Numbered from the stretch's first letter, positions 34,703-47,500 are shown. The stretch: DNA of 64,000 nucleotides from Karalla daura (GCA_029224185.1 CM055194.1:20900674-20964673); one strand, 5' to 3'. Numbers and translations are program-made. The notes: generated by a model not told the origin, from the letters alone.

Positions 34703-37084
34703 AACTTAATTTACTTCCAAAAGGAAATTGTTGGAAAGTATTGGCTTTACATGATGCTGTATTGAGGTATAAACTGAACTTTTGAGAGCTCTTTAATGCA
34801 AGAAAAAAACACCTAAACGGGTTATATAAATGATGGATTTTAGATTTGGTTTAAACTCAAATAAATAATATAAAATAAAATAACAACGTAATAAATATTG
34901 CACAATTATCAAATATAAGATGTATTGGTCAAGAAATCCAAACATATTGGGGGATAAACAACCCTTTTATTTTGCTTTTATTCTCGTAACTTTAGAATAA
35001 ATATAGACTGAAATATATTCGTATCTTCAAATTTCTCAAATTTTCATCCTCAAAAAGTGGACGATATATGACTTCTATCTCAGTATTTTTAGGAAAAATT
35101 CTAAATCAACAAAGTTCAGAAGTGAGATGAAATTGCGACTGATGCAAACAACGTTGATGAACAGAATGAAGTGGAAAAGCCTCTCAGTCACCTCTGCATG
35201 TGCAGCTTTCAGCTCCTCCACTCTTTCAGCTCTCCAGCCGCCCCTAAAGTGAATCATCTTATTTCATTTGCACAGATTTCCTCCCCACAGATCGCCCGGA
35301 CGGCGGCGCTTAGCCGGTGGTCTGCGTAAAAGTGTTTGCCTGTCAGGAACGTCTCCCACAGTCCTGTGACAGACAAGTCTGTATGGATTTGAGCTTTGGT
35401 GATGCTTTAAATCCCTCCATCAACAAAAGAGGTTTCAGGCGATTTGCTGAAAGCCACCCCGCGGCTACATTTCTGCACCTGCAGCATTTAAGTACCGGAG
35501 GCCGTGACAGCGTTCTGCTGTGAATCCTAACCAAGACAAATGCTTTTCTCAGAGTGGGCTTTAGCCCACTCAGGTGCCACACAGGTGAGATTAAAGCTCG
35601 AGTGTGGTTCAGGTTAAAGACACAGCTGTTTCTGCTCATTCTGCCCCGGCTTTAAAACAGCTATTAAATTGATATTAGGCGATGAAACTTTGATCGTTTA
35701 TGCTTGCTCTGATTGAACTCAGGGATCAGGGTGTCACATCCTCTCTGCAGCTCGCTCATGGTCGTATATCCAGGATAATGAATACCTCATGAAAGGGAGA
35801 GCAGCATTAATTATTGTTTGCCAGCGTTTGTTGTTTACGTTCTGTTGGCTCTGTAGCGAGAACTCTGAATTATTTACACTCGTCAATCAATTTGATGGTT
35901 TGAGGATTGCATGGCAAAACACAATAAGACGAATATGTTTTTGTTTATGTAACTTCAGCTCCTTTTTATTTACAGTAGAAACAGCTGCAACATTGGGAAC
36001 GTTTTATGTTTTGGTTTATTAGATTAAAGGTGTCATTGATAGCTGACCCCATCTGAGGTGTCGTCATATAAAAACCCTCGTTCCTGGCTTCTCATAGTGC
36101 CGTGAAGACTGTACAAACATATAAAACAAACAGCCAGGATTATGTTGAAATCCAGCTCAAGCTTACTTTGCCTTGAACATCAGCAGGGTGCACACTAAAC
36201 TTAATAGAACCCCGAGGACCAAAACTAAACAAATGCCGGAGAAAGAAACTATCTGCAGAAAATGAATATTTAGAGCTTATAATCACACTGTTTATCTGCA
36301 GATTCACTGACTTAATTACATACGTTGACATCATTCAAAGAAGATTCACAGTCACTGGAACGTCAGTACTCTTGCAAGTTCCCTGCAAACGCTGATGTCA
36401 ATGCAGCACAAGTGCCTATATTTCATTCACGGGGAGGGCGTGCGGCGGCAGAACTTTCACAAGAAATGAAGTGACACTCGGGGGAAGAGCGGAGGACTGC
36501 GATGCCTCGTAATGGGGATGGATGGTGAGAGAGTGTCCCCGAAGGTTTCGCAGGCTGCCGCTCCCGGGCACAGCTGAGCAAATGCCGGCTTGAACGGAAA
36601 ATCAGCGCGGAGGCATCAGGCTGCTGAGCGTGTGCCAGGCTATTATGGCCCACAAACACCCACGAACCCACCTCTGAGTTCACACCATTAAGTATCACCT
36701 CGCCGAGCCCCCGGACGCGGCAGCCGAGGTGCCGGCGCGGTGATTGGCAGGAGGAGCAAGCGGCCGTGCAAGCACGCCACGCGTTGTTGCCGATGCTGGA
36801 CCGCTCGCACGCTAACAAACCTGGAGAGGAGCCACGGTCAACAATTGACTTTTTTTAATTAGGAGTGGCGATGCACATCCTGTCGGGGAGAGGCTCCGAC
36901 TCTATAAATATACTCATATTGACTCCGTTTTCATTTCCATCACAATCAAATCTCCGTCACGGCCAAAGTTTTAAAATATCTACCACTAACTTTTCCTATG
37001 GAGAAAAAGTATTAATGATTACAATAACAACTTGCATTACACGTTATTTAACAGCTCCTTCATCCAAAACAGACTACAAAAAGG

Positions 37085-37256
37085 ACATGGGTTCGACTCT
37101 TGGGTCAGACTGAGGTCTAAAAACGTGTGTGTGTGTGATGTGTGTGAGAGTGAAAGGTGTGTGTGACCTGACCAGGGTTTATTCTCTGTCTTTGACCTCT
37201 GTTGACTGGGATATGCCCTAGTAGACAGTGCATGTGAACTTAATAACGTAATAGGA
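37085..37256 (+). mobile_element. SINE-like repeat copy, sense, partial
   Basis: CATGGGTTCGACTCTTGGG (B-box-like), a GT-rich middle and GACCAGGGTTTATTCTCTG are family segments in order. Confidence 0.65.
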
Positions 37257-37349
37257 AGGATAATATAGAAAAGAAGCCTTCTGACGTATTTTGTTTGTCA
37301 CATCTGGATGTGATGTTTATTTAATACGTTATGATATGTCTCATTGACT

Positions 37350-37398
37350 CTGCTAAGCACTATGAATTGCCTTGTGTAAGAATAAACTTTGCCTTGCA
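37350..37398 (+). mobile_element. Repeat tail fragment
   Basis: CTAAGCACTATGAATTGCC followed by AATAAACTTTGCCTTGC resembles the 3' end of a widespread fish repeat. The class is uncertain. Confidence 0.4.
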
Positions 37399-39510
37399 TG
37401 GATGGGGTTAACAACAGTAGCAGTCTGGTTGACATGTATCCAAAAATGCTAATCTCATCTTCAGGCAATTGACAGTTAAAACTGATGTGTCAACGTATGG
37501 TCAGCATTACTTTGTTTGGCTTGGCTGTGGCTTCTTCCGGCTCACTCCAGGCTTATCTCAAAATGGGCAAAGAGGCTTTGTGTGGGTGGGTTTGTTGATG
37601 GGCGGAGCTAATGAGGCCTAATGACAAGGTCGACTTCACTGTGACATCAAAACATCCTCCAAAAAACACAGCCCACAATCAAGTTTAGTGGCAGTTTTAC
37701 ATCCGCTGTATGTCTTAGAGACCTACGCAGGGGAGATTTTGAGGGAATGGGATCAGAGGTAGTCATTGGGAAATGAAGTGGAAAAGAAGAGGTTCTAAGG
37801 CTGTGAGAACATATACATAAATGAACCTCCTCACTTTTTGGCACTTTCCTAATTGCTGCTCTTTATCCTGGGCTTCATCCATTAATCCACTGAAGGACTC
37901 TTTTCACTATCCAAACAGTCTTGGTCAGCATGTCAGTTATTAATGCATCTTGTCAGACACTGTTAAAGGCTTCGGCATACTGTACCCTTTAAAGCTAAAG
38001 TTTCAACACAATCTTGAAGTCCCAAACTTTGAACATATGCTGTTTATTCGCAGCTGCCACATGTTGTAAAGCGTATAGAGGTCACAGATGCAAATACCTC
38101 TGAGCTGTTGGGACGATTTGAGAGTAGTGTCAGAATGTAGGATAAGACTGGCTTACGGATGTTTTATCGCACTCTGTAGGTATTAAAAGGGAAATTGTGT
38201 TATGTTGTGCTATCAGAGCATGTAGCCTTGAGCTCAAACATGTTGATATTTCTTGGCGTGGTTTACGTGACCGATTAGAGGGAAATTCTAATAAAGGGGA
38301 CGACGACTAAAACTACAAGGGGCTTTGAAGTTCTGTTGTATTGGATGATTTGTTCTCAGGTCGCCTGATCTGATCTTTCTCTTGAATTCAGAGGAGGAAT
38401 CACGCATTGTCAAACACATCCGGATTGTTAAGTAGCGCCTTGTCGCATACGCAGCATTTCTGACCTCTTTAAAACCAGTTTGTGTTGAAGAAGTGTGATT
38501 CCTCCCCCGCAGAGCTGACTCCACACGCTGAGGCGTGTGCCGTGCAGTTCATTAGGAGGCGGCTGCACACAAACACCTGGACCCTCGCCATCGCCACCCT
38601 TAGATCTGGCCACACATACTGTACACGTAGGCAGGTGTTGAAAACCTCATCACTACTCAAGCTTTTATTAGAAGCGAAAACGTTAAATTATCCTCAGTGT
38701 GTTCATTTGAAGGAGGAAACGAGTGATTAAAAAAAACCAAAAACACGCCAGTGCTATTAAAGTGAAATGGTCTAGATCATTGTCAATTAGAAATGATAGT
38801 TTGGGATTTGCCCATAAAGAGAGAATTATTTTCAATATTACGAGTTGCTCATCACAACAAAGAGCGACCATGTTGATCAATTTCATCGGAGGAAAAATTA
38901 GCTGTTAAAGATGTCTCTTTGCTCCAGCGCCCCTTAAATAATGTCTGATACTTAAAAAAAAACAATGTACAAATGTCCCAAAGTGAGTAATCAGCTGTCG
39001 AATATCCTTAAAAATGTAATCAATGAAACACAGATTGTCTCGGTCTTTACTGTGTTGGCTCGAGATAGATTTCGTGCTAGGTCTGCCAAGGAATTTGGCA
39101 ACATGCGCCATATATTTGCAATGAACGATAGCAATCCTTTCTCCTACTCTGGAAATCGATTCAGTGCAGAGCAGCTAGACTGAGAATGACAAATGAACGA
39201 AAAGAATCACTCTGCAGTCCCACCTTCTTCATCACTCTCCCAGTGTAAAAATAAGACTTCCTGGTGCATCCATGGAAAGCTATTCATCAATCACTTCCTA
39301 TTATTATTCATTATCAAAGCTGTTTAGCATTCAGCAGAATTTTACTCCGGCGCTGCAGATTTTTGAGCCTAAGTGACATTTGTAGTTCTGTGTGTGCAGA
39401 GCAACTCAGGCAAATAGGATTCATCTATTTCAACTAGCTCTGTTTTTTTTTCTTTTTTTCCTCCATCCGACGGACATCTAAAGAGGCTGTCAGCCAAGAT
39501 CACAACTGAT

Positions 39511-39512
<2 letters not shown>

Positions 39513-39568
<56 letters not shown>
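39513..39568. repeat. (AC)n microsatellite, about 28 units
   Basis: Uninterrupted AC run. Confidence 0.95.
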
Positions 39569-39569
<1 letters not shown>

Positions 39570-41296
39570 ACACAATATCTTACTCTTGCACAGAGCTCCA
39601 CCAGGTCTGTACGACTTTGAAGTCCAAATTCAGAGAGAATTGACCAGACTCTGGCCTGAATTTTCTGTAAGTGTTGGTTTTAAAGGATGAGAAACGTTCA
39701 TCTTAGTTTAAATACATTTTCTGTTCTTGACAACAAAATTCACATGAACCCGTCGATGTGCTAAAGCGGCTGCCTGATGGATGGAGCTGTTTTCTTCATG
39801 CTTTGTAGAGTTTGGATCTTGTCTCCATGCCTCTTTTTATTCCCTGCCTTTGCCCCTAAGCCACCATTGGCTATAAAGCAGCGAGATAATAATGAATATA
39901 ATAAAGCCAGACAAGATAAACACTGAACGTTATCTAATGGAATACACACTGTTCAGTCACCTTGAGTCTTTGGCCTGGACGTGACCAGAGGTCAGAGGTC
40001 AGGGCGAGGCGGGGCAGTGTAAGGGGATCAGCGACCGTGACATGAACTGAAACGGGGCGGGGTATCATTTAAGACGAAACAAGCGGCCGTCTGACAGGCC
40101 ACAACTTGATACTCCTGCTAAGCAGGATGGCCGAGCGGGCGACGCGTGTGCCGTCCCTGCGGAGGACTGTGCGCTCATGTTGAAACATGAAACACGGGCC
40201 CGCTGCTCATGAAACATTAACACCAGATCACAGAGCATGTAAAAAGCATGTCAGCTCCAACTTAAGCAGTACTGGGATCTGACTCCAGGGGCCAAGGGCA
40301 ATCTACACCGGAGGGATGTATGCTTAAATCATTAATATGTGTGTGAGCTGGACAGCGTATACTGTACACTTGACTCAAAACAAGTAGTGGCGGAGATGAG
40401 TGGGGGAGGGTCGAGATTAATGTGAAAAAAAAGGCCTCTGGTATTCATTACTTCAGGACTCACATGAGATGTGTGTTCTCTATTTATTTATTTATTTATT
40501 TTTTCTTGGCTGTTGAGCATTTCATTAACTGGAGTCTGATTTGGCACAAAAACACAAGGACTTCACCGAGGTTTGTGCCGTGCTTAGTTGAGCGCTTTAA
40601 GTAGTGGATAATGCATTCCTATTTCTCATTATAACTGCATATATTAACATTTTTATATTGTGTGAGATTGTGTCTGAGAAAGAGCACATACCCCAAGTCT
40701 GACAGCACATGTAGGGCATGTGCCGCGGGGCAAAGTCGACAGACGAGTTTAAACTAGACCGCAAATTATTTAGTATTTTAAGAGTTAATTTCTTATTTGA
40801 GATGCTCAACTTTTCATATACTTCTTCATATACTATCTGATGAAATTCTGTCAGGTTTTAATCTTGTTTTCAGACAGTCCTTTTTCCCAGTGTAATGCAA
40901 TACCTTTAAACTATTAACTGAAATAAAAAAATAAAATTACTGAGAAGTGTTTAACTAATCAACTACTCGCACTTTTGATGCTGATTTTAAGAAGTGAAGC
41001 CAAAACCTTTTGATCTCATCTGCATAAATGTGACAATTTTCACAGTGTTGTAATTTGATTAAAATTGTGTTTTTTTATGTGAAAACAATTAAAGCTGCTT
41101 TCATCCATATTTCTAGCTCCCAATCATCGTAGCATCATAACATATAGATTTGCAGCCCTGGAATCTATATGGCTGTGTGCTATGTTTGCTCCGGTCTGCT
41201 CCTGTCTTGCACAAACGTCAGGTTATCGACATCCATGAGTTTGTGTTGACACGCTCTCGGATTCCCTCCATTGTGGTCACTGTTCTCTAGATGTAC

Positions 41297-41299
<3 letters not shown>

Positions 41300-41355
<56 letters not shown>
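41300..41355. repeat. (CT)n microsatellite, about 28 units
   Basis: Uninterrupted CT run; it directly precedes the exon-like block. Confidence 0.95.
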
Positions 41356-41357
<2 letters not shown>

Positions 41358-43370
41358 CTCCTTTGGGTTCTCTCTGGAGACGACGACTCCTCGATCAGGT
41401 AACGTGGCAACAAATAATAGGCTTTGTTTTGACTTGCACTCTTCCGAGCAGGAGGAAGATTGATTCCTCCTCTGGACTCTCTAAATTACTCCTCAGGAGC
41501 GGGATTGAATTTTCAAGTCCTCCCACAGCTCGCAGCACTGCTGCACCTGATTTTGGAGAACTTGGCAATCCTGGTTCTTTATGATCGCGTCAAACTCAAG
41601 GACGAGGAACGGGCTCTGGTGCAAGCGGCCATGACCACGCACAGGCAAACCTTGCACGTCCTGCTGTCACCTGCTGTTAATCATTAAAGCTGTTCGACGC
41701 CTCAAATCTCAGCTTTGTCGCCTTGCCACTCGCCTCAGGAACGAACAGTGCCCCAGTGCCTCCTTGTCCTCGTTTTACATGTTTTGAATAGCAGCAAATT
41801 ACACGTTTCCTTTCTAGATGGAGACCGCTGCTGGCTGTGGTTGACAAGTTCATTAGTAGAGACCTGAGAGAGTGGCAGCTTGACAATGCGGCTCTAGTGT
41901 TGAGTGTGTACAGTAATGAGAGGAATATATTGTTCCCGCTGATGCCAGACAACAAAAGATCACATTTCACATGGTCCTCGCCCTTTGATGAGCCTCAGAT
42001 CAGTCAGAGAGGGAGGCTCCTTCTTTGCTGACACGACAGCTGTACAACACGGGGGGAAATTACTGTAGCCGTGCAGGTTTAGTCTTTGTTCTTCACAAAA
42101 CAAACCTGATTTATCTTCTGTCTTCCCCTGCTGCCATCTGGACCCTTTGCTCCGGCGTCCTCCAACCTGACCTTCCTCTCCGCCTTCATCCTGCTGCAGC
42201 CCTCAATGCTGTGCAGTTTGGTCGTCAACATGAACGTGTCAAGGCCAAAGATTCATTGCTTCATGTTGGTCACCCACAAAAATTAAACGGGGCGGGGGGT
42301 TCATTGTAAACAGACCATTTAAAGTGTAGGTCGGTATTGAAGATATGACCATTGACCAGTGTAGTCCATGAGGCTATTTTACATGAATTATGAGTTCAAA
42401 CTGTAAAATATAAAAACTCTTTTCTACATTTTACATCTCGACTTGGGCCATGAATTTAACTGCATTTTAGAGCAGAAAATTGATAATAAATTGATATAAA
42501 GTAAAATAAGTTTCCCACGAAAACAGCTGTAAGCGCCCCAAATGAGACAAGAGGAGAGAGCGTTGCGTTATTTGAAATGCGTCTTTCTCTCCCTGCATTA
42601 TGACCATACTTAATGAAACATTTCTAACGGGTGCGTTGGCTTATACTGTGTTATTATATTGAGTTTATTGTTCATTTCCCAGGAGCCAAAATGACCTGGC
42701 AGCACAGCCTGACATAATAGCAAGTGAAGCGGAGTCTCTCTTTCAGCTGGGAAACAAATATCAGTGTTTTCGGCTCTCTCCTTAATCATTCTTTGTACAG
42801 TTGCTGCAGACCAGACCGTGGAAGCACATACGGCGTCTGCAAACGACCAAGTGAAGTGGCAAATACCAGCAATTCAGCAATTCCTCGTGGAGATTTGCTC
42901 CTCTGTGCACTCTGTCTGCTAAGACTAATGATATGCAGCGTTGGCCCCGTGTTATTTTAAACAGCACACGCACCTGCTACGAGCGCCTCAAAGAGCAGGT
43001 GCGTTGTTTTTTCTTTAATCGGTTTCGCTGTGAAGTGCAAAACAGAGGATTATATCACGTAGATTCCTCTGAATGTGATCAAGGAAATGATCATTAAACG
43101 CCCATTTCTTAGGGACTGTCCTCTAGTTATATTTAAGTAGATGTGTGGTCACAAAAGACACGAGTCCTCTATGGTGTTTACATAACTCTGGTGAACCAGC
43201 TATTATCTTACCCTCTTTATACATGCTAGCATCCGTATGTCTTGTGTACTACATGGGTTGCTTGGATCGCTCAGGTTTACACAACACTGCCAAAACAAAT
43301 TCCTGACAGCTGTACATAACCACATTGAATGATTTAGCTATAAACACAGTTTTGATTGTACTACAACTGT
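41356..43370. other. Upstream pex5l intron, block 7
   Basis: This unique block follows the (CT)n tract. It contains one plus-strand stretch with exon-like properties (41513-41687, listed separately). The stretch 42505-42965 is free of repeats and is a candidate conserved element. Nothing else was recognised. Confidence 0.4.
41513..41687 (+). other. Exon-like open stretch, identity unknown
   Basis: A pyrimidine-rich acceptor-like sequence (CAAGTCCTCCCACAG) precedes an open frame that reads LAALLHLILENLAILVLYDR, then VKLKDEERALVQ, and stops at TAA. GC-rich third positions and the amphipathic, then charged, composition look coding. Against it: there is no ATG, no assignable upstream donor partner, another frame across part of the stretch is also open, and I know no family that fits. 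It may be a terminal exon of an antisense transcript, a decayed coding fragment or chance. Confidence 0.2.
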
Positions 43371-43644
43371 GTCTTGGGGGATCTGCTGGAGAACTTTATT
43401 GTGTACATATTGAAGTCCTCAACCACTGGACCACAGCTGCCCTAACCCTAGCCGCAGACAGTGAATCACTCTTACAATCACAACTGGGGGCAATTTTGAG
43501 TCTCCAATTGGGCAAAATATGCATATTTTAGGACTTTTGGAGGTGACAGCAGTACAGGGTTAGCATGTAAATTGCACACAGAAAGACCCCGAGCCTGTGT
43601 GAGGCAAAGCCTTCCCTCCACTGTAGCTTCGCTGAGCCACATCT
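43371..43644 (-). mobile_element. SINE-like repeat copy, antisense
   Basis: GGGGGATCTGCTGGAG, GGGGGCAATTTTGAGTCTCC, GCACACAGAAAGACCCCGAG and the reversed head GCTTCGCTGAGCCACAT support an almost complete but decayed copy. Confidence 0.7.
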
Positions 43645-43956
43645 CCTAATACGGACTAGTACTTTAACAGAGACGCACACCCTCAACGCATATTTTTTTG
43701 TTTCTGTGGCACTTCACTGTAAGTTGACCGGTTGAACCCTTTGCTCCATGCTGTAACATCTCCCCAGTAGATTAGTATAGAGGGCTTTCATATTGACGCA
43801 CTCAGCAGTTCACAGGAGAAGCGACAGAAATAGCTGTCTCAGGAATAATAAAGGAGATAAGTTCAAACCGCGGCTCCTCTCTCACCTCCGCACACAGCTG
43901 GCCGGCCGGGTCGTGAAGCGCGTCGTGAGTGTTGGATTACCAGAACTATCAGGAGT

Positions 43957-43968
43957 GGGGGGGGGGGG
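43957..43968. repeat. G homopolymer, 12 bases
   Basis: Pure G run. Confidence 0.9.
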
Positions 43969-44328
43969 ATTTTACCAAACCTTGCACTTCAAAAGGAGTG
44001 AGTTCCTCTTTCTAGTCCAGATAATGAGGTTCCTCTTTTTTTGCCTCATGATTAAGTGATAATCCACGAGGTTCTGGTGAACTTCAAAGATCGCCTGCCG
44101 CCACAGAATTGTTTGAGTCAGAGTTTCAACAGAGGTTGGAGCCAAAGATTTCAGGTAAAATAACTGTATCAGTGCAATAAGCGTTTTGCATGTGGAGTGT
44201 TTAAAGGTTGCATTAACATTCATCTTCAGTAATCTGATCACAAATGAGGGAACCTTTAGTACTGACGTAAATCCACTCAAGACACATTGAGGACACAGTG
44301 ACATCTGATCATAGAGTAGATATGAAAG

Positions 44329-44390
44329 TCCATCCATTATCTTACCTACTTTGTATCTTAACAGTGTTGCAGGGGTCTGCTGGAGCCAAA
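44329..44390 (-). mobile_element. SINE-like repeat, tail fragment
   Basis: GTCCATCCATTATCTTACC and GTTGCAGGGGTCTGCTGGAG are the reversed 3' end of the family. Confidence 0.6.
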
Positions 44391-44607
44391 TGCAGGGATT
44401 ACTCATAAAGGATGCACCTAAAGGAAAATCTTTGGCCAGAACCTAAAGAGAGGAGCCAAAATCAAAGCAAAAAAAAAGCTATGCATGCAGAGGGCTGCAT
44501 ACACCTCCTGGTCTGATAGCAACTTCAAAGGATGTTTGTCTGTGCTTTCACTTCAGAACCTAATCGTGTCATCCCAACATCTAGTTTAGGTTTCGACTTG
44601 AAAAATC

Positions 44608-44639
44608 TTTGGGCCAAAAATGCATATTTTTGGCCCAAA
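44608..44639. repeat. Perfect 14-bp inverted repeat with 4-base centre
   Basis: TTTGGGCCAAAAAT, then GCAT, then its exact reverse complement. It is not part of a recognised transposon. Confidence 0.9.
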
Positions 44640-45848
44640 TAATTTCTCTACAACACAACCTGGACCAGTCTCACTCACAGCTCGAAGCCGTTAGAGTCTC
44701 CAGTCGGACAAAACCATGCATGAGTAGGACTGTAGAGTGACAGTAATTATGTCTGATTTCTACCAGAATTCAGTGAGTGCACTGGAGCCAGAGTGGTTTC
44801 GATAAAAGCTCGATGGACAGAAGCGACCGGAGAGGACAAAAAGAAACTAATGAATAAATTAATCCAACTTGACATTAGACTCCTTCCATGCTGGTATCAT
44901 CAGAGAGGAGAACATTTGTAATCAGAAAACATCACACAGTTGCTCTAATGTCCCTCGTCCGTTTTAATCGCAGATACTTGACCCCGGCTCCCATTAAGTG
45001 ACCCGTACTCGTCCATTTTCCTCATCAGTGCTCAGGGAGACCTGCAGGGGCTCTGTCAGCGCTGAACCCGGAGCAGTAAGTCCTGCGCCGGCGGCACAGC
45101 CACCAGCTGGAGGCTAATGAAAGTAGCTCAGATTATAGTCTAGCAAGGGTGCTCCGTCTTCCCTGCTGCTGAATGGCTGCCGCACATCTCTCACTATAAT
45201 TAACCTATAAAGGAGAAGAATGAGGGGAGGCAGAGCGAGATCACTGATCTACAACGGAGGATACACACTTTCGCCGGAAATTTAATTTAGAAATGTCAGT
45301 TCTGTTGGAAGGTCGCGTAACTTTGACAGACATTCATGGTCCCTGAAGGATGAGCTCGAATCAGTTTTTGGAACTTTTCAGTTTTGCAAATACAGCAAGT
45401 TATCCTGCTGTAAACGGATTACAATTTCATATATGTTTTTTTAAACTTATGTTAAGAATGTACTTTGAGCATCTAAACATGACTAGAACAAACACCAGTG
45501 AGTTGGACTTGATGGAAAAACAAATGGAATGGGCAGTCAGTCAACATTTTGGTCATGCTCCTCGTCCATTTTAAGCGAAGGCACTTCTCTGAATGTGCTG
45601 AATGTACCATCACACATTCAGAGTGTGATGGCAGATTGTGCCATCATGTTCATTAACATGTTCTCTCCTTATGTTGATTAAAAAAAACACAAAACAATTG
45701 GCACAATTAGACTTGTTTGTTGTTGCAGACTGAAGTCAATGGGTTTCAGAGCACTTTGTGAAACTGTTGGGTCTAAAGATATAATGAAGGAATGATTGTT
45801 TTTTCCTAAAAGCAATTTTGACTTTGTCATAAAATAGGCACAGCAGGT

Positions 45849-46104
45849 GCATTTCTATTACCCCTAGAAATGTGCAGAATCTACATATCCCAACACTAAA
45901 TTGTAATAGAGTCACCTACGTTTTGAAACACCAAAAACATCGTAATGTTCTCAGATGTGTTGATGCAGAGGTTTATGGCTAAAGTGTAATGGAAACATGA
46001 CACGTGACGTAGGAGGTCCACTACCTACAACTAGGAGTTATTCTCCATCTAAATTTGAAAAATATTGCTCTTATTTTGTGAGAAAATGTAATGGAAATAC
46101 AGCT
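45849..46104 (+). mobile_element. GTTTCCATTA-family copy, two modules
   Basis: It shares the exact 17-mer CATTACCCCTAGAAATG type start with the copy at 47105 (here TATTACCCCTAGAAATG), the inner boundary AAGTGTAATGGAAACA and the end CTTATTTTGTGAGAAAATG then TAATGGAAATACAGC. Confidence 0.6.
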
Positions 46105-47104
46105 TGAATCTGATGTCTGACTCTTTGCCCAGCCTCCTATCCCTCCTCCAGATTGCACACATCTAGGAGCGACTCTCAGAGATAATAGGGGCCATGATAG
46201 CAAGAGAGTGAGCCAAACCGAAGGATGAAGGCAGGTAATGGCGTCTGGGCGGTAACACCCGCCCTCAGGCACAACTCTCACTTTGCCTCCACTCTAAGTG
46301 TCTCCCCCTCTGATAACTCCTCATATCCAGGCAGAACAAAAGCCCTCGCCGGGCCCCAGTGGCCAATTTCCTCCCTCCACATTACCCTCCCATTAGGAAA
46401 AACTGTGGAGAAAGAGGACACTGAGCCCTTCTCGCGGAGCCAGCCCGAGTCATTACTTACACTATAGCTGTGCCGCTCCTTGCAGCGTGGCCTGCAGCTG
46501 CTAATGATGAGGGATGGCAGCGAAAGGAGGAGGATCCCCTCTGTGCATTGAGCAGGAGGGGTACAGTAACCTGATTACTAGTGGCTGCCTGAGAAAATGG
46601 CATTACGTTCTCGCTGAGCACTCGTCTCTGGCTCTGAGCCTCCGTCTGTCCTAGATGCGGAGCTGCTTCGTCGTCTCGTGTCGTGGATGAGTTTCCTCTG
46701 TGAGGTGCCCGTCCTGCACGTGGCCGCTGGGCAGCCGTCAGCACCTGGACGCTTTGGCTGCAGGACGCGGCTCTCCGTCTTCTTCGTGCATTACAGTTTC
46801 AGTCCATCAAACCGTGTTTTGATTTAATTACTCGCCCACGGTAAGGGACGCGGGTCCACCTGCAGTGACGGAGAGGTTGCTGAGTGCGCTGTACCTCTGG
46901 GATTTATGGCAAGGAAAAGAATGGACCGTTCACAGTGAGACCTTTTAATAAGATGACTTAAACCAGAAAATTGGCATTTATCATCTGGATACCTGCAATT
47001 CAATCCAGGCACCTCTTATTTTTCTGTAGAGTCTCAAGTATCTGCCTTCTTGAAATAGACCCAGAACTATTTAGAGAGGAAGAGGAAGAGAGAGAGAGAG
47101 GGTA
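46105..47104. other. Unique block between two copies of the GTTTCCATTA family
   Basis: The block is GC-balanced and free of recognised repeats. It includes a possible 40-base mini-exon on the minus strand at 46461-46500, with acceptor CATCATTAG and a consensus donor GTAAGT. Its peptide does not match any PEX5L N-terminal exon I know, so it remains unproven. Confidence 0.35.
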
Positions 47105-47500
47105 CGTTTCCATTACCCCTAGAAATGCACCAAACCTAACTATTGCAAAACTAGTAATGAATGTCAAGAAAATGTCGAAAGAAAAAACACTTTTGCGCTT
47201 CAGACGTATCAATGTAGAAGTTTATCGCACAAGTGTAATAGAAACACTTTCCACGCATGTATTCATCACTGGACATGACCAAGGACGGTCACAAGATCAC
47301 TTCCATGAACTAAGGTACCAAACTTTTTCTAAATCCAATCTTGCACAACGAGACTTTCTGTAAACTTTGGAATGTCGCTGTAGAAGTCTTTATGAGACTT
47401 ATGGCTCATGTGCAAAGGACCCTATACGTTGCAATTGTACTTTATTGACATTTCAGATATATTGCTTTTATTTTGTGGAAAAACTAATAGAAACGCAGCC
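47105..47500 (+). mobile_element. GTTTCCATTA-family copy, two modules
   Basis: It starts CGTTTCCATTACCCCTAG and has an internal boundary AAGTGTAATAGAAACAC at about 47231-47247. The far end is TTTTATTTTGTGGAAAAACT followed by AATAGAAACGCAGC. The same arrangement is seen at 45849-46104. Confidence 0.6.

Larger units (their letters stand above)
32851..37084. other. Upstream pex5l intron, block 5, with enhancer-like motifs
   Basis: Most of the block is unique sequence. At 34099-34110 there is a perfect palindrome TAATTGCAATTA, a paired-homeodomain type site. Five bases further on is a POU octamer ATGCAAAT (34116-34123), followed by ATAATTATAAG. The GC-rich stretch 36420-36830 also lacks repeats. 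A 131-codon minus-strand frame at 36423-36818 lies over this GC-rich sequence; its peptide looks random and has no splice context, so I do not call it a gene. Confidence 0.4.
37257..41299. other. Upstream pex5l intron, block 6
   Basis: The block holds a repeat tail (37350-37398), a long (AC)n tract (39513-39568) and a short TATT run (40481-40502). No exon was recognised; the rest appears unique and AT-rich. Confidence 0.4.
43645..45848. other. Upstream pex5l intron, block 8
   Basis: The block contains a 12-base G run (43957-43968), a short SINE-like fragment (44329-44390) and a perfect hairpin (44608-44639). A 144-codon minus-strand frame at 43972-44406 begins inside the repeat fragment and is not credible as a gene. 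The remainder looks unique. Confidence 0.4.

Noticed and set aside
43972..44406. 144-codon minus-strand frame
   Set aside because: It starts in the repeat fragment at 44329 and otherwise looks random.
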